Below are positions 30,310 to 41,453 of a stretch of DNA of 64,000 nucleotides, one piece after another. Position numbers and translations under genes: made by a program. The stretch is taken from assembly GCA_028753945.1 (NCBI GenBank), contig JAPNXP010000001.1, positions 14,932,501-14,996,500 on the forward strand. The letters run 5' to 3'. The DNA comes from Hexactinellida sp. DTS-2022 (Eukaryota > Porifera > Hexactinellida). Positions within the stretch are counted from its first letter, which is position 1. Each line of letters opens with the position of its first letter. The notes beneath the pieces were generated by a model. It made no database searches. It was not told the DNA's origin and saw nothing but the letters and a program-made list of their open reading frames with translations.

Positions 30310-33300
30310 TCAGTTTCTGTATATAATCTTAACAGAGAACATTTCAGCTGTCTGCAGCACTAACTGTAGCGGGATAGGATCTGGATATGAGAGCTCAGGT
30401 TTGTGTATTCCCAGCAGTCTCAGGTATGGGAGAGCGTGTATTAGCATTGAGATAGGTTCACATGAGTTACTAGTTAGTTTGCATTTTATGATAGTTAAAT
30501 TCCTTAAAGCTGGATGGAGATTCAAGCTTTTACACAGAATCATGAATCCTGTGTCTCCCATTGGGATACCAATGAGACTCAATTCAACTAGGGACTGGAG
30601 ATATCTTACGGCAGTGTACCAGTAACTGATATCATTAGGAGGGAATGGACAACTATTCAGGGCTAGACGAACCAGTTTATGACAGGACTGTACGGGAGAG
30701 AGGATGCTAGTCCAGGTGTGGAAACCAACTGTGTTTAAAGCCAATAACAGTATATCTCTCAAGGAATTGCTGTTATTTCGAATAATCTCAGTTATATTGT
30801 GTCTGTAGGATTCTCTGTTAGGAAGTATGCGAGGAGAGTGTAGATTCAGAGATGTTAGTTTGCTGTTGTTAAGCAGGTATGGCAGTACAGAGTATGTATC
30901 ATTCATACGCCAATATAACTCCTGCAGAGAAGAGAGACCGAGTAGAATATCTGAAGGTATTGTAGGTACGGATGCATTAAGTTCCTCCATATACAATCCC
31001 TTAATATGAATGTTCTCATATATCAATCGGTAGATAATAAGCAATTCAAAATAATCAGATTTCGGTGCATAGTACACATTCTCAATAGAAGAGAACTGAT
31101 TAATTAGTTGAGTTAGGATTCCATTTGATACTTTAGACTGATATAATCTAATACTTCCTATGAATTGGTTCTGTGTAGAGAAGAGAGGAGTGGAAGGACA
31201 CATCTCTGTTAGCACACACTGATTGAGTCCGATACTAACCTTATAGTGTACGGATGTACCAGCTGATAGGAGAGTAGTATAGGACTGTATTGTTGTGTAA
31301 TCTTGTCTGTAGAAGCTTAGTGATAGGTAACTGAGGGAGCAGGAGGAGAGCTGTTTGATAAATGAACAGAATTGGATTGGATTGATTAGAATTGTGCGTA
31401 TATATACTATTTGTAGTTTCCTGATGTAATTCAGTGACAGCAGAAAGCAGTGCCATTCGTTAGGAGACACAGCATTATCGAAATAGAAGTATATATTCTC
31501 TGGTAACAGTTCTCTTAGGTAACGGAAATACTTTGGAATTAGCTGAGAGTTTGTCTCTATTATTAATGTGGATATAAGGAGATAAGACTTAATGAATTCC
31601 ATCCAATCGGAGACATTAACGAGGTTAGTAAGATAGTAGAGCTGATAAATCATAGGTAGTTCTATTAATGTCATTGTTTCTGTTGTGAGGTGATGACAGA
31701 TAATAGGAATGAGACAGGCAGCTCTATCTTCCAAGAGGCCGCAGAGGAATCGCACGACCATCCTATACATGGCAAACACTTCCTCAGAGCTAACCAGAAA
31801 TCTAATTATCACACATTCCTTTAACCAGTTCAAGTCGCTAAGATATACAGCTGCCATGTGTTCCTGAATTGTTAAATGAGCGAAGGTCCAAACATTGACT
31901 CTCTGGCCTAATTTCGTTATACTGACATGCACCTGCATGATGGCTAGTCGCTCAGTGGTGTATTCACTCTCGTCAATTCGAATGCGCATGTCCTCCTCTC
32001 TAGAGCTGAGTTCTCTATGGAATATTCCCTCGTATGCCTCGTAGCCTATGTCACGGATGCATTTCCAGATTGATGGGTGGAATTGGGACATCTTATGGAC
32101 TCTCGTTAGCCTCTTTAGCCCCATTCTAGCCAGCTGACGCCTGACTATGTACAGTATCAGTTCCGTGTACAGGTTTGTCAGCGTCTGAGACAGGATATTA
32201 GCTGTCTCGTTAAAGAGGGAAGAGAATAGACTGGCGTTTACGGGAACCAGCGACAGTTGATTTATTTCGTCGTGTCTGATAAATAGCAGTTTCGTATCTC
32301 GTAGCTTATCTGCTGTACAGATTCTCTTCTTAAAGTATGCGTCTCTGTCTGTTGGAGAGAATCCTAGCACCTGGTAGTTGGTCTCGACTTTCAACTCCTG
32401 ACCATGTTCGTTCCTGATGTTGCTCCAGGCACCGGGCCTGCTAGTCAGTAGGACGGTGGATCTACTCAGGCTGCGTTTCTGCAGCAGCGAGTACAACAGT
32501 GTGGTCTTAAACGGAACATCCTTAATGAATTCATCTGCCCCGTCAATGATTAGTAGCAGGCCCTCTCCTCTTGATTTCGCTATATACTTTGCCAGAGACT
32601 TGGACCATCTGATACCAACTGACAATGCAAGGAACAACCAGTTTTGTAAAAATATTTCATCAATTTTCTCTTCCTTCTCCTCTCTCGTTTTTTCCATCAC
32701 ATGCCATTCTTCGCTACGACAATGTATCAATAGAACGTAAGCAAAGTTGGTTATCTTGTTATTGCCATAAAGCAGAGCTAGATATTGGCACAAAAATGAT
32801 TTTCCAGAGCCTGGGTTGCCAATCAAGCATAACACAGTGGGTGTATTTGAGACGAGCGTCGAAATAATGTTAACAAAATCTACTACTTTTAATGACTTCT
32901 CCTTTTGGCTCATTGTTCTTAGGAAATCTATTTCATTAAGACTGGTATCATCACTCGACTGCATTACTATTTCTTTGACCACCGTTAGAGGTGTGTATAC
33001 TGAATCGAGAGAAATTGCCTCATCATCATCAAAGCGAAGATACACCTTTTCATTTTGTTGTTTCGTGTATTCCCTGAGCTTAACAACCCAGTTCTCTTGT
33101 TCCCCTCTGTCGCCGCTTTCAAGTTCGTCCATTAACAAATTCTGGAATTCTCCCTTATTCATCCCATGGAACACATGTGCGTGCTTGTGCACTTGTTCTA
33201 CAACATCATGTCTCTCTACAGCTATCATTGTGTCACACAGAATTCCCAAGTCAGGGCTTATTATTCCTCCTTCAATGGATAATTTCAAGGAATTTTCAAA

Positions 33301-33702
33301 GTTTAATTCTTGTGTCACTTCCATTGACAACCCACTCCCTATTATCATCTGCCATTGATTGGATGTTATTTCAGTTTTTAACATCCTAACAAATGTTTCT
33401 ACTGATGGAGGTACAATTTCGACTGGAAATCGTTCAATATTGCTAGGATTAAGCCATTCGAGTTTCTTTGCTACCCGGATTAGATCGGGTCTCCCTATCC
33501 TATTCAACGCATCGAGGAATTCATTGGGATTAAATTGACGTATTTCGTATTTCAAAGCGTATAGGAAAGCTGTTGGGTTATTTTTTGTTCTTTCTACTAT
33601 TGCGGGCGGTATTCCCAGCTTTTCCAGCAACAAGCGTACGTTTTCCTGAGTTAATGAATTCGAGAGTTCATTCATGAACTTTATTTCTTTAATGTTACTC
33701 AT
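30310..33702 (-). CDS. NACHT P-loop NTPase with N-terminal death-fold-like region (NLR-type immune receptor candidate)
   Basis: A 1130-residue single-exon protein starting at a genuine ATG (33702). Residues about 13-90 are all-helical with a DED/death-like end (DALNRIGRPDLIRVAKKLEW). A second helical patch at about 145-175 (SPDLGILCDTMIAVERHDVV) has a similar ending. After a VYTPLTVVKE linker typical of animal NACHT proteins comes the NACHT domain. It has Walker A GNPGSGKS (295-302), Walker B LLLIIDGADEF (382-392) and sensor TSRPGAW (420-426). The C-terminal half (about 700-1130) contains leucine-rich segments such as LTSLNLHSPRIL and LVELSLIGIPMGDTGFMILC, suggesting divergent LRRs. By family, this architecture senses ligands and oligomerises through NACHT; sponges carry many NLRs. 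Base composition is AT-richer than CDC27 or myosin. The death-fold and LRR calls are moderate. Confidence 0.88.
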   Translation of the reverse strand: MSNIKEIKFMNELSNSLTQENVRLLLEKLGIPPAIVERTKNNPTAFLYALKYEIRQFNPNEFLDALNRIGRPDLIRVAKKLEWLNPSNIERFPVEIVPPSVETFVRMLKTEITSNQWQMIIGSGLSMEVTQELNFENSLKLSIEGGIISPDLGILCDTMIAVERHDVVEQVHKHAHVFHGMNKGEFQNLLMDELESGDRGEQENWVVKLREYTKQQNEKVYLRFDDDEAISLDSVYTPLTVVKEIVMQSSDDTSLNEIDFLRTMSQKEKSLKVVDFVNIISTLVSNTPTVLCLIGNPGSGKSFLCQYLALLYGNNKITNFAYVLLIHCRSEEWHVMEKTREEKEEKIDEIFLQNWLFLALSVGIRWSKSLAKYIAKSRGEGLLLIIDGADEFIKDVPFKTTLLYSLLQKRSLSRSTVLLTSRPGAWSNIRNEHGQELKVETNYQVLGFSPTDRDAYFKKRICTADKLRDTKLLFIRHDEINQLSLVPVNASLFSSLFNETANILSQTLTNLYTELILYIVRRQLARMGLKRLTRVHKMSQFHPSIWKCIRDIGYEAYEGIFHRELSSREEDMRIRIDESEYTTERLAIMQVHVSITKLGQRVNVWTFAHLTIQEHMAAVYLSDLNWLKECVIIRFLVSSEEVFAMYRMVVRFLCGLLEDRAACLIPIICHHLTTETMTLIELPMIYQLYYLTNLVNVSDWMEFIKSYLLISTLIIETNSQLIPKYFRYLRELLPENIYFYFDNAVSPNEWHCFLLSLNYIRKLQIVYIRTILINPIQFCSFIKQLSSCSLSYLSLSFYRQDYTTIQSYTTLLSAGTSVHYKVSIGLNQCVLTEMCPSTPLFSTQNQFIGSIRLYQSKVSNGILTQLINQFSSIENVYYAPKSDYFELLIIYRLIYENIHIKGLYMEELNASVPTIPSDILLGLSSLQELYWRMNDTYSVLPYLLNNSKLTSLNLHSPRILPNRESYRHNITEIIRNNSNSLRDILLLALNTVGFHTWTSILSPVQSCHKLVRLALNSCPFPPNDISYWYTAVRYLQSLVELSLIGIPMGDTGFMILCKSLNLHPALRNLTIIKCKLTSNSCEPISMLIHALPYLRLLGIHKPELSYPDPIPLQLVLQTAEMFSVKIIYRN

Positions 33703-33928
33703 TGTCGTAATCTATAAATAATTTATGGGATGATTATTCCTCCCTTAAATCAACGGATAGACAAACCAATACTAATTTGTTATTCATTTCTTATAAGTAA
33801 TTGATCTTTAATGCATTGACCTCAAGGACCTATAATCAAAGGTCTGGCCGCATAAATAAAGAACCTGTTTACCATCCCCGTCCTCCCAATTTTTACCCTC
33901 CGTCCGGATATACTTTACTATTATCTTA
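33703..33928. promoter_or_regulatory. Upstream flank of the NACHT gene
   Basis: About 225 bp of AT-rich DNA between the NACHT ATG and a Helitron-like 5' end. It presumably holds the promoter, but no clear TATA box or binding site is recognisable, so this is positional only. Confidence 0.25.
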
Positions 33929-34390
33929 TCCTATATATTAAATCACAATGATTTGTTTGTTTGTTTGTTTGTTTGTTCAGAATTGATTGAGGAACTGGTA
34001 AGAGCTACAGACTTGAAATTTGGCAGTATGGTGGGAAATAATGTTTCTGATAAAAATTTCTATTATCTAAGAAAAATATTCATTTCTTCCCTCCCTAAAG
34101 GTGACAAAACCTTTAGCCAATTAAATTCGAGGGTTTTCCAGTATGGATTAGCAGCTAGCATTCAATTCGTATAAAAGGATTTTAGTGCCTCTATCAATTG
34201 TTATGTGTGCAATATTATAGAATGCCTATCTGAGACTGTGATTTAATTGGTCTAGACTCTAGAGGAAGTTCATTCATCCAATCAGTTATTGTGTTCCCTC
34301 TGTCTAGTGTTACCCATACATTTCTAACATTCCATTGTGTCTATTTGATTATTACCAATTAATTCAATAACTTCTCCACATCCCAAAGTC
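33929..34390 (+). mobile_element. Helitron-like element, 5' part (uninterrupted paralogue of 54190-55150)
   Basis: Starts TCCTATATATTAAATCACAA, then (GTTT)n and a patch including GAGCTACAGACTTGAAATTT, as classic Helitron 5' ends do. The segment from GGTGACAAAAC through CAGTATGG and CATTCAATT to about 34265 aligns with 54311-55135 once two insertions there are removed. The 3' boundary is not defined. Confidence 0.65.
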
Positions 34391-34911
34391 AGGGGTCCAC
34401 AGAGTTGTATAGTTCAATAGTGATATTTTCTATTTGGAGTTAGTTTATTAATATATACACGGACATCGGGACATACGTTAATATCTAGAAAATTGTCAGT
34501 TCTATTTAGCATAAATATTCAACAGTACAGGCGCTGATTAGTATTTCCCCATATATATTTGCTCTGTCCTTATACGTATATACCTATGGCTGGGCCCACG
34601 GATATAAATAGACAGCTTAGGGGGGCACAGCCCTACTCTGAAACAATAGCATTACTGTTATGTGGGTAACTAGCGGTCACCTAAATATTAGCCATATGAT
34701 TCCCGTAATATAATCAATATGTGCCCGAGTGCAAGTTGTAAGAACGCGTGTAGCGCAGACGAGCAGCTTGTTATTATTATATTGCTTTGATGCGGAATAT
34801 AATAATTCGAGCGCTTCTACAGTATCAGGAGAAGAAATGACACTACACTGGAAGTCGACCTGATTTGTGCCACATCGAACCTTAACCGAAACCCGACACG
34901 ATTCCCATTCT

Positions 34912-35243
34912 CATACCTGCCAACCTATTTGAGACATATCTCTGTACGAGGCTCCTATTTCCCCCTGTACATTGGCCAAAATCCCTGTACACCCCCAAAA
35001 AATCTTTCTTGTAAAGGTGAAAACATTAGTTTATATAGACTGTCAGGGAAACCCTGTATGCTCGAAAAGGAACTGATTATTTACACAAAACAAAATGCTA
35101 TATTTAGATGGTGTAGATATGTTTAGGTATTTATAGACTCACAATCAATAACTTTTCCCTTGCTAAAAATCCCTGTATAAATTTAAAAATCTCTGTACGG
35201 TCCAGCCAAAATGGTCAAAACCCCTGTACGGTTGGCAGGTATG
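34912..35243. mobile_element. MITE, 'CATACCTGCCAACC' family (complete)
   Basis: Perfect 14-bp inverted ends CATACCTGCCAACC / GGTTGGCAGGTATG. CATTCT lies directly outside both ends (34906-34911 and 35244-35249). Interior repeats of CCCTGTAC and TCTGTACG lie near each end. Non-coding, 332 bp. Confidence 0.82.
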
Positions 35244-36061
35244 CATTCTAAGGTCAGAGAGCTTAGTCGGCACAGATACACCAAAACCTACTATGTGCTC
35301 ATTGTGCTGAGGTTCTACATTCTATAAGTAATGAAATTAGTCTTATAATTGATAATTAGACGCCAAGTTATGTATAAACTTACTATAAAGGAATTTAGTA
35401 CCCTTTAAAATAGAATATTAACAGGGGCAGTTTTAAGTTAAACCACTACAAGCGATTATATAGAGTTTGTCCCTACCCAGTAGTCAGTGTGACTCGTTAC
35501 GGTACTTCAGGTTGGTTCGTACTATCCAAGTTCGTTAAACTACGTTGAGGTATTTATATAGGTAAATCAATGACTAAGTACACTAACTGGCCAAAAGTAT
35601 TTGAACAACACTAATTTGTATTCATACATTCAAAGCTTCTAGCAGCAAAATAACATCTGTAGATACTTCAACTTGGTTGATCTCAAAAAACGATATGTTA
35701 AAAGTAGCAAAATTTTGATTTTGATTTTATGGAGATGTCAAATTCATTAACTATTTAATTAAATAATTAATTGAATAATTTTCATTTCTGAAAATTATTA
35801 GGCAGTTAGAATATACAAATTGTCAAATACTGATTTCAGATATGAATACCACATGGTCGAATTACTCTAGAGTCGTAATTTCAAATCACTACGATTATTT
35901 TCCACTGAGATACAACCACATTCCCATTTGTGCCACAAGTAGCACGTGACAGGGACACGTCCTGTCAATAAATAGTCTGATAATTATTTAAATTGGATGG
36001 CGTTTGTAGTCTTAAATGGTAAATATGGAATAATCTTTTAGTAATTTGATCACATATTTTG

Positions 36062-36194
36062 CAGGGCTTTTCATGAGTCACCGAGTCATTTGACTCGTGA
36101 TAAAATTCGGTGATTCGAGTCACCGAGTCTGACTCGATAACTCGTGGTGACTCGCGAGTCATCGAGTCAATCAAGTGACTCGTGAAAAGCCCAG
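36062..36194. mobile_element. hAT-like MITE built of GAGTC/GACTC motifs
   Basis: Ends CAGGGCTTTTCATGAGTCAC and, reversed, CTGGGCTTTTCACGAGTCAC. About twelve GAGTC or GACTC pentamers in 133 bp make the element almost wholly self-complementary. The outside sequences ATATTTTG and ATATTGTT are a possible imperfect 8-bp duplication. Confidence 0.78.
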
Positions 36195-36354
36195 ATATTG
36201 TTATTATTTAAACAATTACAATAAAAATCATATTATATACATATCAGCAAATTAAAAATTATTGTTCAACATACTACATACATATTTACCTATTAAAACA
36301 TTTGGAAGATATGATCTGGCTCAAATAAAATGTGGTTTCAAAACAAACAAACTA

Positions 36355-36523
36355 CAGTCAACTCCGCTTAATAGAGTCACCTCAGGATCAGGTTGCTTTG
36401 ACCCGATTAAGCGGAGAAATCTATCAACCAAAAATATTTTAAGTCAAAATATATTTCCGTCCTATAAATCCTATGAAATTTAGACCCGATTAAGTGGTCA
36501 AATCTATTAAGCGGAGTCGATTG
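36355..36523. mobile_element. pogo-type MITE, 'AACTCCGCTTAATAG' family
   Basis: TA-flanked (36353-36354, 36524-36525). Ends are CAGTCAACTCCGCTTAATAG and, reversed, CAATCGACTCCGCTTAATAG. The family's internal GACCCGATTAAG motif appears twice. Confidence 0.87.
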
Positions 36524-36798
36524 TACTTTGTTACAATTGGTTATGATTAACAATATACAACAAAGTAATCGTGTACATTAGTACAGGGACATAAATAAAT
36601 ATACGGTAACTCCTTCTATAGCCTACATTTTTGCTTTTCAGCATTACAATATAAGTATTTGAATGTTAATAAACTGCATATTTGGCTGTTAACAGTATAA
36701 ATGGACTACTAACAGCATACTCGTCCGTTAACAACTTTTTCCGATTAATACTATCAGGCTATTATCTGCATTTACAAGGATCGGTAAAGCCACAAGTA

Positions 36799-37324
36799 CA
36801 GTCAGTTCTCTCTAATAGTCCCGACTCCCGAACTCTATTTGTCTAGCTTAATTTTGTTGTTAAATCATATTCAGAATTATAATGTTTCCGTCATAGTTTT
36901 CGAATTAATATTGCACTTTTTGATAGTCTATTAATTAGACTAGAATTAGAGTCACTCTAATTCTCTACTAGTACTTTTCTGTAATAATTTACTTTTCTTA
37001 TTGCGTGTATATTAATTTATATAATAATTCTATATCATCGATAGTAATCAAGTTAACGTCCACATGGGGACCCTCTAACTACAGGTGGACTAGCAGCAAG
37101 ACCTAATATATTTACGTAGTCTTATGCACAGTTCATATGAACATACAGTTCATATCCCCAATAGTCTGTTTTATATCCTAGATTTTAATTATTTGTACTA
37201 ATATTTTTCCAATGTCAGTATTATATAATACAATAGATGTTACTTAAGTTAAGTGTAAATTCTTTAATAGTCAATTTGTTCGTTAAACTTGGCCCACTGG
37301 TGGACTATTAGAGAGAACAAACTG
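36799..37324. mobile_element. pogo-type MITE, 'GTTCTCTCTAATAGTCC' family (526 bp)
   Basis: TA-flanked (36797-36798, 37325-37326). Ends are CAGTCAGTTCTCTCTAATAG and, reversed, CAGTTTGTTCTCTCTAATAG. Subterminal CCCACTGGTGGAC lies at the right. Non-coding. It is the same family as 46573-46993. Confidence 0.87.
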
Positions 37325-38510
37325 TAATTTGATGTTAGCGTTAACAGATGTTGCTGTTTTCAGCCCTATTATGAATTATATCACACATATCTGTAGGAAT
37401 GAAAGTTTGCTGTAGAAGTTAGAAAATTCCAATTATACTGTGATATCCAAACAGGCATATATAACAAGCAATTAATAATTCAATCCGTCTAGTATTAAGC
37501 AACTAGGCACTAGAGTATTCTTATTAATTATTAATGAGAAACTAAATATATAATCAATATCGCTACGAATCCAATATAGAGTGAATATGGTGGTACTACG
37601 TATTAAACAGTACATTGTAATTTTCAAACCATATCTGTAACATTGTACAGTCGACTCCGCTTAACTGGGTCATTTTTCCGCAACCGAGTCTATGGTAACC
37701 GAACAACAGGTGGCCGTATACATTTGTTTTTATTATCCGAAAATTTGTATTAACTTGATTTGTATTAAGCATTTACACTCACCTAATATTCGTACAGATC
37801 AATAATTCCCACGTTCATTTTGTACATTCACCAACATTTCAAACGAAGTACAGACTAAATAGGGTTTCGGTTTGATGAGACTCATAAATTGGTATATGAA
37901 TTAATAATTTCATAAAACTATTGTAATTTTTTTAATGTATATTGAGGTGTTAACCAAATAAACTAGATAATGAGCTCATTAAATATTTGTTTTGTTTACC
38001 AAAAAAGTGTTTCGAATCATGAAAGCCTGAATGCAGTCGGAATTACTCTTGCTGATAATTTCTAAACAATCCTACAATTAGTTGTTAACTTAAAGCCACT
38101 TTAAAATTTGTGCCACATGTACCACCTGTGGAACATGGTAGGGTATGCAGGCCATTATGAAAATGCCGACTCAAGATGGCCCCAAAGATTTAGTATAACA
38201 AGGTATTAACCAAACTTGAAAAAACTATATTTCTGACTAGTTTCACACATAAGTTCGCAACATATTTCCGCCATGTACCAATTGTGACACAGATTATTGA
38301 TTGGTACGAATACTTTTGGAGGACTGTTTATATTGGTTAGGGGAATTAAACCTTGTACTCATTAACCGATATTTCGCATATCCGTTTCGTACTTACCGGA
38401 GCTACTGTACGTCGTTATTCATATACGTATAAAGAATGCGATAATATAAATCAGTTTTCCGATATAAATTGTATAAATCCTAAATTTGATATTGCATCAA
38501 TATGCAGTAT

Positions 38511-38652
38511 TTGTACTTCGCTTAATAGGGTCACAATTTCACAGGATTTATAAGACGGAATTGTAGTTTGCCTTAAATATTTTGGGTTAATGGATTCTCC
38601 ACTTAATCGGACCAAAGTGACTCTATTAAGCGCAATAAGCGGAGTCGACTGT
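38511..38652. mobile_element. pogo-type MITE, 'CTCCGCTTAATAG' family (divergent)
   Basis: The left end GTACTTCGCTTAATAGGGTC and right end, reversed, CAGTCGACTCCGCTTATTGC bound the family's interior phrase TTTCACAGGATTTATAAGAC, also seen at 16421-16580. The left terminus is eroded. Confidence 0.65.
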
Positions 38653-38909
38653 ATTGTATTAAAAAAGTAAATAAAATAATAAGTTTCAAGTTTAAGCTAA
38701 CGAATGTATTATTTGAGACACTACATGCTACAGTGAGTAGGGTTGTATAAAGGAGCTTATGCCTAGACGTTAATCAGTGCGGCGACAACAAATGTTGCTG
38801 ACAGGTATCAACAACTAATGTACGTTAATAGATAATTATAATAGTAAATCAATATATAATTGTAACAGGTAAATAGTTTGTTTACAAGTCAAAATTTGTG
38901 CTTTTATTA

Positions 38910-39055
38910 CAGGCCCGTCGTAGGCCAATTATTATTGGTGCGGCCAAGTGACGTCACTTAATTGATTCGCAGTGTATAACCCGAATTATGATGCGGGCAC
39001 CTAAAATATTGTTGCGGCCTATGCCGCACCTGCCGCCCGTGTTCCTACGGCCCTG
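38910..39055. mobile_element. hAT-like MITE, 'CAGG-CCGT-GTAGG' family
   Basis: Ends CAGGCCCGTCGTAGG and, reversed, CAGGGCCGTAGG, with GCGGC/GCCGC boxes inside. 146 bp, non-coding. Confidence 0.65.
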
Positions 39056-39511
39056 TATTAGATATATATTTTCTCCTTAGGTACTAAAGCTCAAAAGCGG
39101 ACGAGTCGGATGGGCTCGTTAGATTAATAATCGCCATTTTAATTGATAAATGAAGTGCACACTATATTACATTTAATATACAAATCAGACTATACTTATG
39201 AATTAACCTTGTAATTCTTATTGTTATTTCATTGCAGGGCCTCTCGATATGCTGACAAAGTTGTCATTATGTACGGATGCACCATATACGTATAGTAGTT
39301 ATAAGTTACATGTCATAGTCTATAGATACATTTTATAATGGATTTAGTTCATAAGATCGCTTTGTTGTCTTCGGAAATTAAATTTAGACCAAATGGTAAC
39401 AGAACCCAGTGCCCGACATGTGCCTAGAAATTTATAGATTTAGATTCGTTTGTTGTTTGCCTACAAATGTAAATACACTCAAACCTCGAGATCCAGACCT
39501 CTCAGCAGGCT

Positions 39512-39995
39512 TGGGGCTGATTACGATTACAACCGTAATCGATTGTAATCGATTACAACTTTTCCTGTAATCGTAATCGTAATCATAATCAAGCTTTTCT
39601 TAAAGGATGTAATCGTAATCGTAATCGTAATCACCCAAATCAGCCCCAGGTATGGCACCAGGCCCCCCCCCCCCCCCCCAAAATTTTCCACAATAACTTT
39701 AAATAAGGATATAGTTGAGGGTTCGCTGATCTCATTGCACCTCCAAATATATATCCGGCCCCTACAAATAATTCTTGGTGGCTCCCCCATGCACACTGGC
39801 ATTATTTTTCGTGCGCATGAAACTCCGGGGCTTAATCGAAACAATCGTAATTGCATCGTAAAGAAAATGAATTGTAATCGATTGTAATCGACTACAACAT
39901 TTCCTGTAATCGTAATCGTAATCATAATCAAGCTTTTTCTGAAGGATGTAATCGTAATCGTAATCGTAATCACTCACTAGTAATCAGCCCCAGGT
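39512..39995. repeat. Element dominated by GTAATC hexamer repeats, internally duplicated
   Basis: Two blocks (39512-39652 and about 39836-39995) each hold CGATTGTAATCGA..., TTTCCTGTAATCGTAATCGT and AATCAAGCTTTT, then (GTAATC)n and CAGCCCCAGGT. GGGGCTGATTACGATTAC at the left is inverted against ATCAGCCCC at the right. A C run (39662-39679) lies between the blocks. The hexamer makes the strand alternate between self-complementary GATTAC/GTAATC tracts. Confidence 0.8.
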
Positions 39996-40378
39996 CTGCC
40001 TCTCAGATATGGCACCTCCTTCAACCGAAACCTTTATTAGTATCAAGCTAAGTATTATGCCTTTATTTAAGCAATAATAAAATAAACCGATAAGTTAGAA
40101 TAACCCGAGTTAGAAAAAACCGATGGAAATTAAGTATAATAACGAATTAAATAAAAAGTGCACTAAAAATTGGTTAGAAAAAACCGATAGTTAAAATAAC
40201 CCGGTTTCAACTGTACCAGTCAAAGAATTTCTGAGATCTGGGGAAATTCCCAGTTATGGGCACCCTCCGGACGACAGTGCACGAATAAGGGAGGTTTAAG
40301 TAACTCCATAGACGTAGTAAAATAATAATTTACCTCCTTAGGATTTATGCGGCTCAATCTTAACAAGGAATAGAACTA

Positions 40379-40528
40379 CAGTCGAAGCCGGGTTTTTCTA
40401 CCAATTCTTAGCATGGAAATAATGTAAGAAAATCCACTAGTTAGAATAAATGATTGAAAATTTCTTCTTTAAGGAATTTCTTACACCTTTAGTATAAATA
40501 GTTAGTTAGAAAAAACCGGTTTCGACTG
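40379..40528. mobile_element. pogo-type MITE, 'CAGTCGAAGCCGGGTTTTTC' family
   Basis: TA-flanked (40377-40378, 40529-40530). Ends are CAGTCGAAGCCGGGTTTTTC and, reversed, CAGTCGAAACCGGTTTTTTC. 150 bp, non-coding. A partial relative lies at 40086-40213. Confidence 0.86.
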
Positions 40529-41334
40529 TATGCTAGTAATGTTATATTATAATTTTAACATTAGGAATCGGGTATATATCGAGTCATTAATTCACGAAAT
40601 AAACAAAAGATAACTCACTTGGTGTATTAGTTTCAAATGGTCAACAGTGTTGGTAACTGTAGTGTTTTAGAATCTAAACATGTAAATAACAATAAAGATA
40701 TACGTGTACCTATAAAAGTAATAATTATATATTTTAATGTTTAATCAGTAACAAATATTTAATGCAATTGATATGGTTAATAATAATATACTTATATTTT
40801 TCATTTTTTGTTACTATTGTTTTAAGAATAATGATTCCAATTTAACACATGTCTTTCCAAAATATTGTAGTGAACGCAGACTTCCATCCATGCGGCATTT
40901 TCTTCGCTCCTAGATATATTTGAGCTCACTTACATGCCCTTAGTAACTAGTTTACGCGAGTATCACATTTCGTGCCACTAGAAAGATTCATTACAAATGT
41001 ATGCGGTTCCTGACCAGTCGCACGCGTATGAATGAAACATTGGTAATACTTCCATACTGGTTGTGTTAACATAATTATATTGGGATTTCATTAAAATAAT
41101 TCAGATAAGAATCTGCTTATGGAGTCAGTATAAACCAAAGTTCATTCTTACACTGAATAATTGGTTAAGCGATTAGCTCTTTAATAGACTAAATAAATTA
41201 AGATATTACAGATGTAAGAACCATATCCCTTAGAACTATTCGATGTACAGTAGGGAAGTTGTCGGTATCCGGTACAGGAGGTAGTAAATCTATAGCAACT
41301 ACTGAAACTAAGAGACACATAAACCAGGGTTTTT

Positions 41335-41453
41335 TAAGGTTGAGACCTTGGTATAACTCAGTACTGCAGCGGCAGCGGCCGACCCGAATCGTGGTGTAAC
41401 TCTCAAAATCTTGGTGCAACTTTTACACCAAAATCGGCCTTAAAAAAACCCTG
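41335..41453. mobile_element. hAT-like MITE, 'CAGGGTTTTTTAAGG' family
   Basis: Inverted ends CAGGGTTTTTTAAGG and, reversed, CAGGGTTTTTTTAAGG surround a 119-bp body with GTGTAACT/GGTGCAACTTT motifs. Non-coding. Confidence 0.75.

Larger units (their letters stand above)
34391..37324. other. Gene-poor stretch with several MITEs
   Basis: No credible coding. It contains the elements at 34912-35243, 36062-36194, 36355-36523 and 36799-37324 (listed separately) and a Tc1-like end near 35590 (GGCCAAAAGTATTTGAACAA). The remainder is AT-rich and featureless to me. Confidence 0.55.
37325..40378. other. Gene-poor stretch
   Basis: No gene recognised. It holds a terminal fragment of the CTCCGCTTAA family (37650-37700), the MITEs at 38511-38652 and 38910-39055, the end of a Helitron-like element near 39118 (GGGCTCGTTAG), the GTAATC element at 39512-39995, and a fragment of the 'TTAGAAAAAACCGATAG' family at about 40086-40213. 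Confidence 0.5.

Noticed and set aside
39527-39977. Open frames encoding (TI)n and (YD)n runs
   Set aside because: They are translations of the GTAATC hexamer array, not proteins.
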